From Streptomyces caeruleatus (GTDB taxonomy: Bacteria > Actinomycetota > Actinomycetes > Streptomycetales > Streptomycetaceae): 64,000 nt of DNA. The stretch covers positions 689,832-753,831 of the forward strand of contig NZ_KQ948924.1 of assembly GCF_001514235.1 (NCBI RefSeq). Direction: 5' to 3'. Positions 55,906-64,000 of this stretch are shown in pieces; the stretch's first letter is position 1; each line of letters begins with the position of its first letter. The position numbers and the translations under genes are program-made. The notes beneath the pieces were generated by a model that saw only the letters and a list, made by a program, of their open reading frames with translations, did not search any database and was not told the origin of the DNA.

Positions 55906-56790
55906 TCAGGCCTTTGCGGCAAGGCACTCCAGCACCAGTCGCGCGGTCTCGGTGGGCGTGTTGCCGACTCCTACGCCGACCGCCTCCAGCGCTTCCTGCT
56001 TGGCCGCCGCCGTGCCGGACGAGCCGGACACGATCGCGCCCGCGTGTCCCATCGTCTTGCCCTCGGGTGCGGTGAAGCCGGCGATGTAGCCGACGACCGG
56101 CTTGGTGACGTGGTCGCGGATGTACGCGGCCGCGCGTTCCTCGGCGTCGCCACCGATCTCGCCGATCAGGACGATGAGTTCGGTGTCGGGGTCGTCCTGG
56201 AAGGCGGCCAGGCAGTCGATGTGGGTCGTGCCGACGACGGGGTCGCCACCGATGCCGACGCAGGTGGAGAAGCCGATGTCGCGGAGCTCGTACATCAGTT
56301 GGTACGTGAGCGTGCCGGACTTGGAGACCAGGCCGATGCGGCCGGGCTTGGTGATGTCGGCCGGGATGATGCCCGCGTTGGCCTGGCCGGGGGTGATCAG
56401 GCCGGGGCAGTTGGGGCCGATGACGCGGGTGCCGCGTGCCTTCGCGTAGGAGGTGAGGGCGACGGAGTCGTGGACGGGGATGCCTTCGGTGATCACGACG
56501 GCGAGTTGGACGCCGGCGTCGGCGGCCTCGATGACGGCCGCCTTGGTGAAGGCGGGCGGTACGAAGACGACGGTGACGTCGGCGCCGGTCGCGCGCATGC
56601 CGTCGGCGACCGTGCCGAACACGGGGACGGCTCGGTCGTCGAAGTCGACGGTGCGGCCCGCCTTGCGCGGGTTGACGCCGCCGACGACGTTGGTCCCGGC
56701 GGCGAGCATGCGCCGGGTGTGCTTCATGCCCTCGCCGCCGGTCATGCCCTGGACGAGGACCTTGCTCTCCTTGGTGAGGTAGATGGCCAT
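55906..56790 (-). CDS. sucD: Succinyl-CoA ligase alpha subunit (SucD-like)
   Basis: 294 residues. CoA-binding Rossmann start '[20 protein letters not shown]', 'GVNPRKAG', '[11 protein letters not shown]' and the phosphohistidine loop '[15 protein letters not shown]'. GAGGAG lies about 9 nt before the ATG. 14 bp after sucC-like. Its position beside oxalate genes suggests a paralogue used for another short acyl-CoA rather than the TCA-cycle enzyme, but the sequence alone does not prove it. Confidence 0.92.
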   Translation of the reverse strand: MAIYLTKESKVLVQGMTGGEGMKHTRRMLAAGTNVVGGVNPRKAGRTVDFDDRAVPVFGTVADGMRATGADVTVVFVPPAFTKAAVIEAADAGVQLAVVITEGIPVHDSVALTSYAKARGTRVIGPNCPGLITPGQANAGIIPADITKPGRIGLVSKSGTLTYQLMYELRDIGFSTCVGIGGDPVVGTTHIDCLAAFQDDPDTELIVLIGEIGGDAEERAAAYIRDHVTKPVVGYIAGFTAPEGKTMGHAGAIVSGSSGTAAAKQEALEAVGVGVGNTPTETARLVLECLAAKA

Positions 56791-56804
56791 GTCGTCGTGT
56801 CTCC

Positions 56805-57938
56805 TCAGGCTGTGGCGGCGGCGAGTCGGGCGGCCCGCTGCGCGGCGCCGTCCATGGTGGTGGCCTGCTGGACCAGCGGATGCGCGCGGTCGTCGAGGAT
56901 GGCTCGGCCACGTGCGGCGTTGTTGCCGTCGAGGCGTACGACGAGCGGTTTGGTCAACTGGATGCTGTCCAGGGCCCGCACGATGCCGTCGGCGACGGCG
57001 TCGCATGCGGTGATTCCGCCGAAGACGTTGACGAGGACGGACTTCACCGCCGGGTCGGAGAGGATGACGGAGAGCCCGTCGGCCATGATCTGGGCCGAGG
57101 CACCGCCGCCGATGTCGAGGAAGTTGGCGGGGCGGGCGCCGCAGCCCGCGACCACGTCGAGGGTCGACATGACCAGGCCGGCGCCGTTACCAATGATGCC
57201 CACCTCGCCGTCGAGCTTGACGTAGTTGAGGCCCTTGGCGGCGGCCGTCGCCTCCAGCGCGTCGTCGTGCTCCACGGTGTCGGCGCCCCAACGTGCCTGC
57301 CGGAAGCGGGCGTTGTCGTCGAGGGTTACCTTGCCGTCGAGGGCGAGGATCTGTCCCTGCGCGGTGCGCACGAGCGGGTTCACCTCGACGAGGAGGGCGT
57401 CCTCGCGGACCAGCACCTCCCACAGTCGTACGAGGACGTCGACGGTCTGCGGCGGCAGTCCGGCCGCTTCGGCGATCTCGCCCGCCTTCGCCGAGGTGAC
57501 GCCCTCGGCCGGGTCGACCGGGATGCGCGCCACGGCGTCGGGCCGGGTGGCCGCGATCTCCTCGATCTCCATGCCGCCCTCGGCCGAGGCGATGGCGAGG
57601 AAGCCGCCCGCCGCGCGGTCGAGTACGTAGGACACGTAGAACTCGGTCTCGATGTCCACGGGTTGGGCCAGCATCACCTTGCCGACGGTGTGGCCCTTGA
57701 TGTCCATGCCGAGGATCTGGCGTGCCGTGATCTCGGCGGCCGCGGGGTCCGCGGCGAGCTTCACGCCGCCCGCCTTGCCTCGGCCACCGGTCTTCACCTG
57801 CGCCTTGACCACGACCCGGCCGCCGAGCCGACGTGCGATCTCGCGGGCTTCCTTGGGTGAGTCCGTCACCTCTGCCCGCGGCACCAAGATGCCGTGTTCC
57901 TCGAAGAGTTCCCTTGCCTGGTGCTCGTACAGGTCCAT
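56805..57938 (-). CDS. sucC: ADP-forming succinyl-CoA ligase beta subunit (SucC-like)
   Basis: 377 residues. ATP-grasp N-terminal part '[17 protein letters not shown]', '[20 protein letters not shown]', and ligase part '[11 protein letters not shown]', '[13 protein letters not shown]', '[15 protein letters not shown]'. ATG with AGGAG 5 nt upstream, matching the family start; a longer open frame upstream runs through the divergent promoter and was rejected. Forms an alpha-beta ligase with the next gene. Confidence 0.92.
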   Translation of the reverse strand: MDLYEHQARELFEEHGILVPRAEVTDSPKEAREIARRLGGRVVVKAQVKTGGRGKAGGVKLAADPAAAEITARQILGMDIKGHTVGKVMLAQPVDIETEFYVSYVLDRAAGGFLAIASAEGGMEIEEIAATRPDAVARIPVDPAEGVTSAKAGEIAEAAGLPPQTVDVLVRLWEVLVREDALLVEVNPLVRTAQGQILALDGKVTLDDNARFRQARWGADTVEHDDALEATAAAKGLNYVKLDGEVGIIGNGAGLVMSTLDVVAGCGARPANFLDIGGGASAQIMADGLSVILSDPAVKSVLVNVFGGITACDAVADGIVRALDSIQLTKPLVVRLDGNNAARGRAILDDRAHPLVQQATTMDGAAQRAARLAAATA

Positions 57939-58007
57939 TCCGGCTCCTGACTCAAAAGTGCCGCACGCCCCCTGGACACCACCCACCGGATGCGGGATAA
58001 CAAGGTT

Positions 58008-58031
58008 CATACAGTATTCGTCGACTGTATG
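58008..58031. promoter_or_regulatory. Inverted-repeat operator between oxalate-module arms
   Basis: CATACAGT (58008-58015) and ACTGTATG (58024-58031), a perfect 8-bp inverted repeat with an 8-nt spacer, centrally placed between sucC-like and the TPP-enzyme gene. Looks like a dimeric repressor site (GntR or IclR type); no regulator gene is inside the window nearby. Confidence 0.7.
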
Positions 58032-58083
58032 CAATGTACCGCGAGAGCCGTTCCAACCCCCTACGAAGGGACAGGACTTCGCC

Positions 58084-59766
58084 ATGCCCGACGACACCCA
58101 GGACGTCATTTCCGGTGGTCATCTCGTTGCCAAGGCGCTGAAGGCCGAGGGGGTCGACCGCATCTACACCTTGTGCGGCGGCCACATCATCGACATCTAC
58201 GACGGCTGCGTCGACGAGGGCATCGAGGTCGTCGACGTCCGTCACGAGCAGGTCGCCGCCCATGCCGCCGACGGTTACGCCCGTATCACCGGCAAGCCCG
58301 GCTGCGCGGTCGTCACCGCGGGTCCCGGCACCACCGACGCCGTCACCGGCGTCGCCAACGCCTTCCGCGCCGAGTCCCCGATGCTGCTCATCGGCGGCCA
58401 GGGCGCCCTCACCCAGCACAAGATGGGGTCCCTCCAGGACCTCCCGCACGTCGACATGATGACGCCGATCACCAAGTTCGCGGCGGCCGTGCCGGACACG
58501 GCGCGCGCCGCGGACATGGTGTCGATGGCGTTCCGCGAGTGCTACCACGGCGCGCCCGGCCCCTCCTTCCTGGAGATCCCGCGCGATGTCCTCGACGCCA
58601 AGGTGCCGGTGAGCAAGGCGCGCGTGCCCAAGGAGGGCGCCTACCGCGCCTCCACCCGCTCGGCCGGTGACCCCGAGGCCATCGAGAAGCTCGCCGACCT
58701 GCTGGTCCACGCCGAGAAGCCGGCCATCCTGCTCGGCAGCCAGGTCTGGACGACACGAGGCACCGCGGCGGCCATCGAACTCGTCCGCACCCTCAACATC
58801 CCCGCCTATATGAACGGCGCCGGCCGAGGCACACTCCCGCCCGGCGACCCGCACCACTTCCAGCTGTCACGCCGGTACGCCTTCTCCAACGCCGACGTCA
58901 TCGTCGTCGTCGGTACCCCCTTCGACTTCCGCATGGGCTACGGCAAGCGGCTCTCCCCGGACGCGACCGTCGTCCAGATCGACCTCGACTACCGCACCGT
59001 CGGCAAGAACCGCGACATCGACCTCGGCATCGTGGGCGACGCCGGGCTCGTGCTGAAGTCGGTGACCGAGGCGGCCTCCGGGCGCGTCAACGGCGGCGCG
59101 TCGAAGCGCAAGGAGTGGCTCGACGAGCTGCGCGCCGCAGAGCAGACCGCTCTGGAGAAGCGGCTGCCCAGCCTGAAGTCGGACGCCTCGCCTATCCACC
59201 CGTACCGGCTGGTCAGCGAGATCAACGACTTCCTCACCGAGGACTCGATCTACATCGGCGACGGCGGCGACATCGTCACCTTCTCCGGTCAGGTCGTGCA
59301 GCCCAAGTCGCCCGGGCACTGGATGGACCCGGGTCCGCTGGGCACGCTCGGCGTCGGGGTGCCGTTCGTGCTCGCGGCCAAGCAGGCGCGGCCCGACAAG
59401 GAGGTCGTCGCGCTCTTCGGCGACGGGGCCTTCTCCCTGACCGGCTGGGACTTCGAGACACTCGTCCGCTACAACCTCCCCTTCGTCGGCATCGTCGGCA
59501 ACAACTCCTCCATGAACCAGATCCGCTACGGCCAGGCCCAGAAGTACGGCCTGGAGCGCGAGCGGGTCGGCAACACCCTCGGCGACGTCCACTACGACAA
59601 GTTCGCGCAGATGCTGGGCGGTTACGGCGAGGAGGTCCGTGACCCCGCCGACATCGGCCCCGCGCTGCGGCGCGCCCGTGAGTCCGGCAAGCCGTCGCTG
59701 ATCAACGTCTGGGTCGACCCGGACGCGTACGCCCCCGGAACCATGAACCAGACCATGTACAAGTGA
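58084..59766 (+). CDS. oxc: TPP-dependent decarboxylase, probable oxalyl-CoA decarboxylase
   Basis: 560 residues, acetolactate-synthase-type TPP fold. The catalytic Glu is E55 in '[16 protein letters not shown]'; the TPP/Mg motif is '[20 protein letters not shown]...NN'. Overall order matches oxalyl-CoA decarboxylase, and the next gene is a formyl-CoA:oxalate CoA-transferase, so conversion of oxalyl-CoA to formyl-CoA and CO2 is the likely reaction. AGGA lies 8 nt before the ATG. Acetolactate synthase or another 2-keto acid enzyme is the alternative if seen in isolation. Confidence 0.8.
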   Translation: MPDDTQDVISGGHLVAKALKAEGVDRIYTLCGGHIIDIYDGCVDEGIEVVDVRHEQVAAHAADGYARITGKPGCAVVTAGPGTTDAVTGVANAFRAESPMLLIGGQGALTQHKMGSLQDLPHVDMMTPITKFAAAVPDTARAADMVSMAFRECYHGAPGPSFLEIPRDVLDAKVPVSKARVPKEGAYRASTRSAGDPEAIEKLADLLVHAEKPAILLGSQVWTTRGTAAAIELVRTLNIPAYMNGAGRGTLPPGDPHHFQLSRRYAFSNADVIVVVGTPFDFRMGYGKRLSPDATVVQIDLDYRTVGKNRDIDLGIVGDAGLVLKSVTEAASGRVNGGASKRKEWLDELRAAEQTALEKRLPSLKSDASPIHPYRLVSEINDFLTEDSIYIGDGGDIVTFSGQVVQPKSPGHWMDPGPLGTLGVGVPFVLAAKQARPDKEVVALFGDGAFSLTGWDFETLVRYNLPFVGIVGNNSSMNQIRYGQAQKYGLERERVGNTLGDVHYDKFAQMLGGYGEEVRDPADIGPALRRARESGKPSLINVWVDPDAYAPGTMNQTMYK

Positions 59767-59776
59767 GGAGGCCTTC

Positions 59777-61018
59777 ATGACTGGTACGTCGACCAAGGCT
59801 CTCGAAGGCATCCGCGTCCTGGACATGACCCACGTCCAGTCCGGCCCCTCCGCGACCCAACTGCTGGCCTGGCTCGGCGCGGACGTCGTCAAGCTGGAGG
59901 CGCCGACCGGTGACATCACACGCAAGCAGTTGCGCGACCTCCCGGACGTCGACTCCCTCTACTTCACGATGCTCAACTGCAACAAGCGGAGCATCACCCT
60001 CAACACCAAGACCGAGCGTGGCAAGGAGATCCTCACCGAGCTGATCCGGCGTTCCGACGTCATGGTCGAGAACTTCGGGCCGGGCGCGGTCGACCGGATG
60101 GGCTTCACCTGGGACCGCATCCAGGAGATCAATCCGCGTATCGTCTATGCCTCCATCAAGGGGTTCGGGGACGGTCCGTACACCAACTTCAAGGCGTACG
60201 AGGTAGTCGCTCAGGCCATGGGCGGGTCGATGTCGACCACCGGTTTCGAGGACGGGCCGCCGCTGGCGACCGGAGCCCAGATCGGGGACTCGGGGACGGG
60301 TGTGCACGCCGTCGCGGGGATTCTCGCGGCGCTGTTCCAGCGCGAGAACACCGGGCGTGGGCAGCGGGTCAACGTGGCCATGCAGCACGCTGTACTCAAC
60401 CTGTGCCGGGTGAAGCTGAGGGACCAGCAGCGCCTGGCACATGGGCCGCTTGCTGAATATCCGAACGACGACTTCGGCACGGAAGTTCCCCGCTCGGGAA
60501 ACGCGTCCGGCGGCGGTCAGCCCGGCTGGGCGGTCAAGTGCGCGCCGGGCGGCCCGAACGACTACGTGTACGTCATCGTGCAGCCCGTCGGCTGGCAGCC
60601 GCTCAGCGAGCTCATCGGCCGGCCCGAACTCGCCGACGACCCCGAGTGGGCCACGCCGGAGGCCCGGCTGCCCAAGCTCAACAAGATGTTCCAGCTGATC
60701 GAGGAGTGGTCCTCGACCCTGCCCAAGTGGGAGGTCCTGGAGCGGCTCAACGCGCACAACATCCCGTGCGGGCCGATCCTGTCCACCAAGGAGATCATCG
60801 AGGACTCCTCGCTGGTCGCCAACGACATGGTCGTCACCGTGCCGCACCCCGAGCGGGGCGAGTTCGTGACCGTCGGCAGTCCGCTCAAGCTCTCCGACTC
60901 CCCCGTCGAGGTGTCCAGTTCACCGCTGCTCGGCCAGCACAACGAAGAGGTCTACATCGGCGAGCTCGGCCTCGGTGACGAGGAACTGCGCCTGCTCAAG
61001 TCGAACGGAGTGATCTGA
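59777..61018 (+). CDS. frc: Formyl-CoA:oxalate CoA-transferase
   Basis: 413 residues, class III CoA-transferase. Frc-type markers are '[20 protein letters not shown]', catalytic Asp171 in '[18 protein letters not shown]' (Asp169 in Oxalobacter), a Gly-rich loop 'ASGGGQPGW' and '[17 protein letters not shown]'. It exchanges CoA between formyl-CoA and oxalate, cycling with the decarboxylase upstream. GAGGAGG precedes the ATG; 10-bp gap from the oxc stop. Confidence 0.92.
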   Translation: MTGTSTKALEGIRVLDMTHVQSGPSATQLLAWLGADVVKLEAPTGDITRKQLRDLPDVDSLYFTMLNCNKRSITLNTKTERGKEILTELIRRSDVMVENFGPGAVDRMGFTWDRIQEINPRIVYASIKGFGDGPYTNFKAYEVVAQAMGGSMSTTGFEDGPPLATGAQIGDSGTGVHAVAGILAALFQRENTGRGQRVNVAMQHAVLNLCRVKLRDQQRLAHGPLAEYPNDDFGTEVPRSGNASGGGQPGWAVKCAPGGPNDYVYVIVQPVGWQPLSELIGRPELADDPEWATPEARLPKLNKMFQLIEEWSSTLPKWEVLERLNAHNIPCGPILSTKEIIEDSSLVANDMVVTVPHPERGEFVTVGSPLKLSDSPVEVSSSPLLGQHNEEVYIGELGLGDEELRLLKSNGVI

Positions 61019-61019
61019 C

Positions 61020-63167
61020 GTGATGGCCGAAGACCGCGTCCTGCGGGTGCGGACGCTCCTCGACTCGGTGCGGGCCGAGGGCCGTACGGCGCTCACCGCG
61101 CCCGAGGGCAAGGTGATCGCCGACGCGTACGGCATCGCCGTACCGGGCGAGGAGCTCGCGACCGACGTCGACGAGGCGGTGGCGTACGCGGCGCGCTTCG
61201 GCGGACCGGTCGTCATGAAGATCGTTTCGCCGGACATCCTGCACAAGACCGACGCCGGCGGGGTGATCGTGGGCGTCGAAGGGGCGGCGGACGTACGGGC
61301 CGCGTTCCACAAGATCATCGACAACGCGCGCGCGTACAACGCGGATGCCCGTATCGAGGGCGTGCAGGTGCAGGAGCTGCTTCCGCAGGGGCAGGAGGTC
61401 ATCGTCGGCGCGGTCACCGACCCGACGTTCGGGAAGGTCGTGGCCTTCGGGCTCGGCGGGGTGCTCGTCGAGGTCCTCAAGGACGTCACCTTCCGGCTGG
61501 CCCCCGTGGACGCCGACGAGGCACTGTCCATGCTGGACTCGATCCGGTCGGCGGAGATCCTGCGCGGGGTACGCGGCCAGGCGGGGGTGGACCGGTGGGC
61601 GGTAGCCGAGCAGATCCGCCGGGTGTCGCAACTGGTCACGGACTTCCCGGAGATCGCCGAGGTGGACCTCAACCCGGTGATCGCCACCGCGGAGGGCGCG
61701 GTGGCCGCCGACATCCGGGTGATCCTCTCCGAGGCGCCGGCGAAGCAGCGTCGCCGCTACTCGCGCGAGGAGATCCTCACCTCCATGCGACGCCTGATGC
61801 AGCCGGCGTCGGTGGCCGTCATCGGGGCGTCCAACGAGCAGGGCAAGATCGGCAATTCGGTCATGCGCAACCTCATCGACGGAGGTTTCGCCGGGGACAT
61901 CCACCCGGTGAACCCCAAGGCCGATGACATTCTGGGCCGCAAGGCGTACAAGAGTGTCACGGACGTTCCCGGTGAGGTGGACGTGGCGGTCTTCGCTATC
62001 CCCGCCAAGTTCGTGGCCGCGGCCCTGGAGGAGGTGGGACGCAAGAAGATCCCGAACGCCGTCCTGATCCCTTCCGGGTTCGCGGAGACCGGTGAGCACG
62101 AGCTCCAGGCGGAGATCGTGGAGATCGCCGAGCGGCACGGCGTCCGGCTGCTCGGACCGAACATCTACGGCTACTACTCGACGTGGCAGGACCTGTGCGC
62201 CACGTTCTGCACGCCGTACGACGTCAAGGGCGGGGTGGCGCTGACCTCGCAGTCCGGCGGCATCGGTATGGCCATCCTGGGCTTCGCGCGGACCACCAAG
62301 ACGGGCGTGTCGGCGATCGTCGGCCTCGGCAACAAGTCGGACCTGGACGAGGACGACCTGCTGACCTGGTTCGGTGAGGACCCGCACACCGAGTGCATCG
62401 CGATGCACCTGGAGGACCTCAAGGACGGCCGCGCCTTCGTCGAGGCCGCGCGGGCGACCGTACCGAAGAAGCCGGTCGTCGTCCTCAAGGCGGGCCGTAC
62501 GGCGGCGGGCGCGAAGGCCGCGGGTTCGCACACCGGTGCGCTCGCCGGCGACAACGCCGTGTACGACGACATTCTCAAGCAGGCCGGTGTCATCCGGGCG
62601 CCCGGCCTGAACGAGATGCTCGAGTACGCGCGCGCGTTGCCGGTGCTTCCCGCTCCCGAGGGCGACAACATCGTGATCATCACCGGAGCCGGCGGCAGCG
62701 GCGTGCTGCTGTCGGACGCCGTGACCGACAACGGGCTGTCCCTGATGGAGATCCCGCCGGACCTGGACGAGGCCTTCCGGAAGTTCATCCCGCCCTTCGG
62801 GGCCGCGGGCAACCCGGTGGACATCACGGGGGGCGAGCCGCCGTCGACGTACGAGGCGACGATCCGGCTCGGTCTGGAGGACCCGCGTATCCACGCACTG
62901 GTCCTGGGCTACTGGCACACGATCGTCACTCCCCCGATGGTCTTCGCGGAACTCACCGCGCGCGTGGTGGCCGAGTTCCGGCAGCGCGGTATCGAGAAGC
63001 CCGTCGTCGCGTCGCTCGCGGGCGACGTCGAGGTCGAGGAGGCCTGCCAGTACCTGTACGAGCGGGGGGTCGTGGCGTACCCGTACACGACCGAGAAGCC
63101 GGTGGCCGTGCTGGGCGCCAAATACCGGTGGGCGCGGGCGGCGGGGTTGTTGGGGGGCGGTTCATGA
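61020..63167 (+). CDS. NDP-forming acyl-CoA synthetase (acetate-CoA ligase family)
   Basis: 715 residues, single-chain ACD/ACS-type enzyme in beta-alpha order. The N-terminal ATP-grasp part shows 'VVMKIVSPDILHKTDAGGVI', 'VAFGLGGVLVEVLKDV' and 'EVDLNPV'. The CoA-binding part shows 'PASVAVIGASNEQGKIGN', 'LLGPNIYG' and 'TSQSGGIGMAIL', and a conserved His in 'AGSHTGALAGDNAVY'. GTG 61020 (GGAG 9 nt upstream) and the adjacent ATG 61023 are both possible. Immediately after frc, so its acyl group is probably formate, oxalate or glyoxylate-related; it could recover ATP from formyl-CoA or prime oxalyl-CoA. Confidence 0.88.
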   Translation: MMAEDRVLRVRTLLDSVRAEGRTALTAPEGKVIADAYGIAVPGEELATDVDEAVAYAARFGGPVVMKIVSPDILHKTDAGGVIVGVEGAADVRAAFHKIIDNARAYNADARIEGVQVQELLPQGQEVIVGAVTDPTFGKVVAFGLGGVLVEVLKDVTFRLAPVDADEALSMLDSIRSAEILRGVRGQAGVDRWAVAEQIRRVSQLVTDFPEIAEVDLNPVIATAEGAVAADIRVILSEAPAKQRRRYSREEILTSMRRLMQPASVAVIGASNEQGKIGNSVMRNLIDGGFAGDIHPVNPKADDILGRKAYKSVTDVPGEVDVAVFAIPAKFVAAALEEVGRKKIPNAVLIPSGFAETGEHELQAEIVEIAERHGVRLLGPNIYGYYSTWQDLCATFCTPYDVKGGVALTSQSGGIGMAILGFARTTKTGVSAIVGLGNKSDLDEDDLLTWFGEDPHTECIAMHLEDLKDGRAFVEAARATVPKKPVVVLKAGRTAAGAKAAGSHTGALAGDNAVYDDILKQAGVIRAPGLNEMLEYARALPVLPAPEGDNIVIITGAGGSGVLLSDAVTDNGLSLMEIPPDLDEAFRKFIPPFGAAGNPVDITGGEPPSTYEATIRLGLEDPRIHALVLGYWHTIVTPPMVFAELTARVVAEFRQRGIEKPVVASLAGDVEVEEACQYLYERGVVAYPYTTEKPVAVLGAKYRWARAAGLLGGGS

Positions 63168-63287
63168 GGTGAGGGAGCACGGGCCGGCCGACGGTGCGCG
63201 TCGGCCGGCCCCGGGACCCGTGCGCACACGAAAGGCATTGGACAGGGGGCGCTGGCCAGAACTTTCGACGCAAGGGGTGCAACCGAC

Positions 63288-64000
63288 ATGACCACAACCG
63301 ACGTTCCAAGGGTCGCCGCCTATCGGGAGGTGACCGACAAGAACGGACGCGTCTACCGCGTCGGTGAGTCCGACATCGACATCATGGGGCGCAAACGCAA
63401 GTGGATGGTCATCCTGCCCTGGATCGGCATGATGGGCATCTCGTCCGCCGAGTACGCGTTCGCGTCCGCCGAGGACACGCTCCACACCGCGCACCACTGG
63501 GCCAGTGCGCACATCTTCTGGATGATGACGGTCTGGGTCTTCTTCCAGGCCGCGGTGGCCTTCCCCGCCGGCAAGCTGCGTGAGTCCGGCAAGCTGCCGG
63601 CCCGTTTCGCCATGATGCTGGGTGCGGCGGGCACCCTGCTGGGCTATCTCTCGCTGGCCTACGCACCCCATGTCGTCGTCGCCTACATCGGCTTCAGCAT
63701 GTTCAGCGGCATGGGCGCCGGCATGGTCTACGCCACTTGCGTCAACATGGTCGGCAAGTGGTATCCGGAGCGCAAGGGCGGCAAGACCGGATTCGTCAAC
63801 GGCGGTTTCGCCTACGGCTCGGTGCCCTTCGTCTTCCTCTTCACCGGCTACATGGACCTGACCAACTTCCGCTGGGTGCTGGTCTCGGTCGGGCTCCTCC
63901 TCGCCCTGATGGTGGGCGTGGCCGGCTTCTTCTTCAAGGACCCGCCGAAGAACTGGTGGCCCGCCGACATCGACCCGCTCAACCCTCCCAAGGACTCGCG
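63288..64000 (+). CDS. OFA-family MFS transporter (oxalate/formate antiporter type), partial
   Basis: 237 codons before the window ends. It starts with a hydrophilic lead ('DKNGRVYRVGESDIDIMG') and then helices with OFA features: 'WMVILPWIGMMGISSAEYAF', 'GMGAGMVYATCVNMVGKWYPERKGG' in parts, and 'NWWPADIDPL' in the central loop. AAGGGG about 10 nt before the ATG. Follows the synthetase by 120 bp. In the oxalate module it most likely exchanges oxalate for formate. The C-terminal half lies outside the window. Confidence 0.9.
   Translation, partial: MTTTDVPRVAAYREVTDKNGRVYRVGESDIDIMGRKRKWMVILPWIGMMGISSAEYAFASAEDTLHTAHHWASAHIFWMMTVWVFFQAAVAFPAGKLRESGKLPARFAMMLGAAGTLLGYLSLAYAPHVVVAYIGFSMFSGMGAGMVYATCVNMVGKWYPERKGGKTGFVNGGFAYGSVPFVFLFTGYMDLTNFRWVLVSVGLLLALMVGVAGFFFKDPPKNWWPADIDPLNPPKDS

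Overview
The window is very GC-rich with strong third-position G/C bias, frequent GTG and TTG starts and many ATGA or GTGA stop-start overlaps. Its gene content (F420-type flavin/deazaflavin enzymes, XRE/DUF397/HATPase clusters, AfsR-like NTPases, P450 plus ferredoxin, SCO5389-type protein) points to a chromosomal piece of a Streptomyces or very close relative. It holds about 45 genes, one tRNA-Leu(GAG), no rRNA, no CRISPR array and no recognisable transposase or integrase.

Layout. 1-6.0 kb: STAND-like NTPase, PPOX/F420 protein, a TetR-MFS pair with a double palindromic operator, and a serine hydrolase. 6.0-13.6 kb: a cluster matching the S. coelicolor SCO6650-SCO6655 neighbourhood. It has a GTP cyclohydrolase II paralogue carrying the Met 'switch' residue, a creatininase-family hydrolase, a 6-pyruvoyltetrahydropterin synthase homologue that has lost a zinc ligand, a glycosyltransferase, a methyltransferase, a flippase-like membrane protein, a zinc-less MDR dehydrogenase and a CDP-alcohol phosphotransferase. 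It reads as a GTP-derived, possibly membrane-linked, product of unknown structure. 13.9-18.9 kb: GNAT, solute-binding lipoprotein, fused two-domain ABC permease and MFS exporter. 19.1-20.5 kb: a CooC/MinD-like ATPase and an SCO5389-type protein.

20.5-46.2 kb is an accessory, defence-rich region. It begins with a tightly overlapping trio: an Hsp70-like protein with a C-terminal PIN/NYN-like domain, a GrpE-like partner and a protein with a degenerate J-like segment. Next come a secreted-domain protein, a frameshifted orphan DndB-like gene, a solitary N6 methylase and a complete type I restriction system (hsdM-hsdS-hsdR). An XRE (frameshifted)/DUF397/HATPase set and a Ser/Thr kinase follow. The last part is a co-directional trio: an AIPR nuclease-like protein, a RelE-like/UvrD helicase fusion and a GmrSD-like DUF262-HNH protein. 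The two trios are the best candidates for undescribed systems.

46.4-47.7 kb holds two 5'-truncated gene remnants joined head to head, a deletion scar at the edge of the defence region. 47.7-52.5 kb: an EF-G paralogue preceded by eight perfect 16-bp repeats, a ferredoxin-P450 pair and a divergent MarR regulator with a double palindrome. 52.6-55.8 kb: tRNA-Leu, a DUF2254 membrane protein and an aldehyde dehydrogenase. 55.9-64 kb: an oxalate-catabolism module. SucC/SucD-like ligase subunits are divergent from oxalyl-CoA decarboxylase, formyl-CoA transferase, an NDP-forming acyl-CoA synthetase and an oxalate/formate (OFA) transporter that runs off the window. A perfect inverted repeat lies between the two arms.

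All calls rest on reading the sequence and remembered family features; no database search was run.
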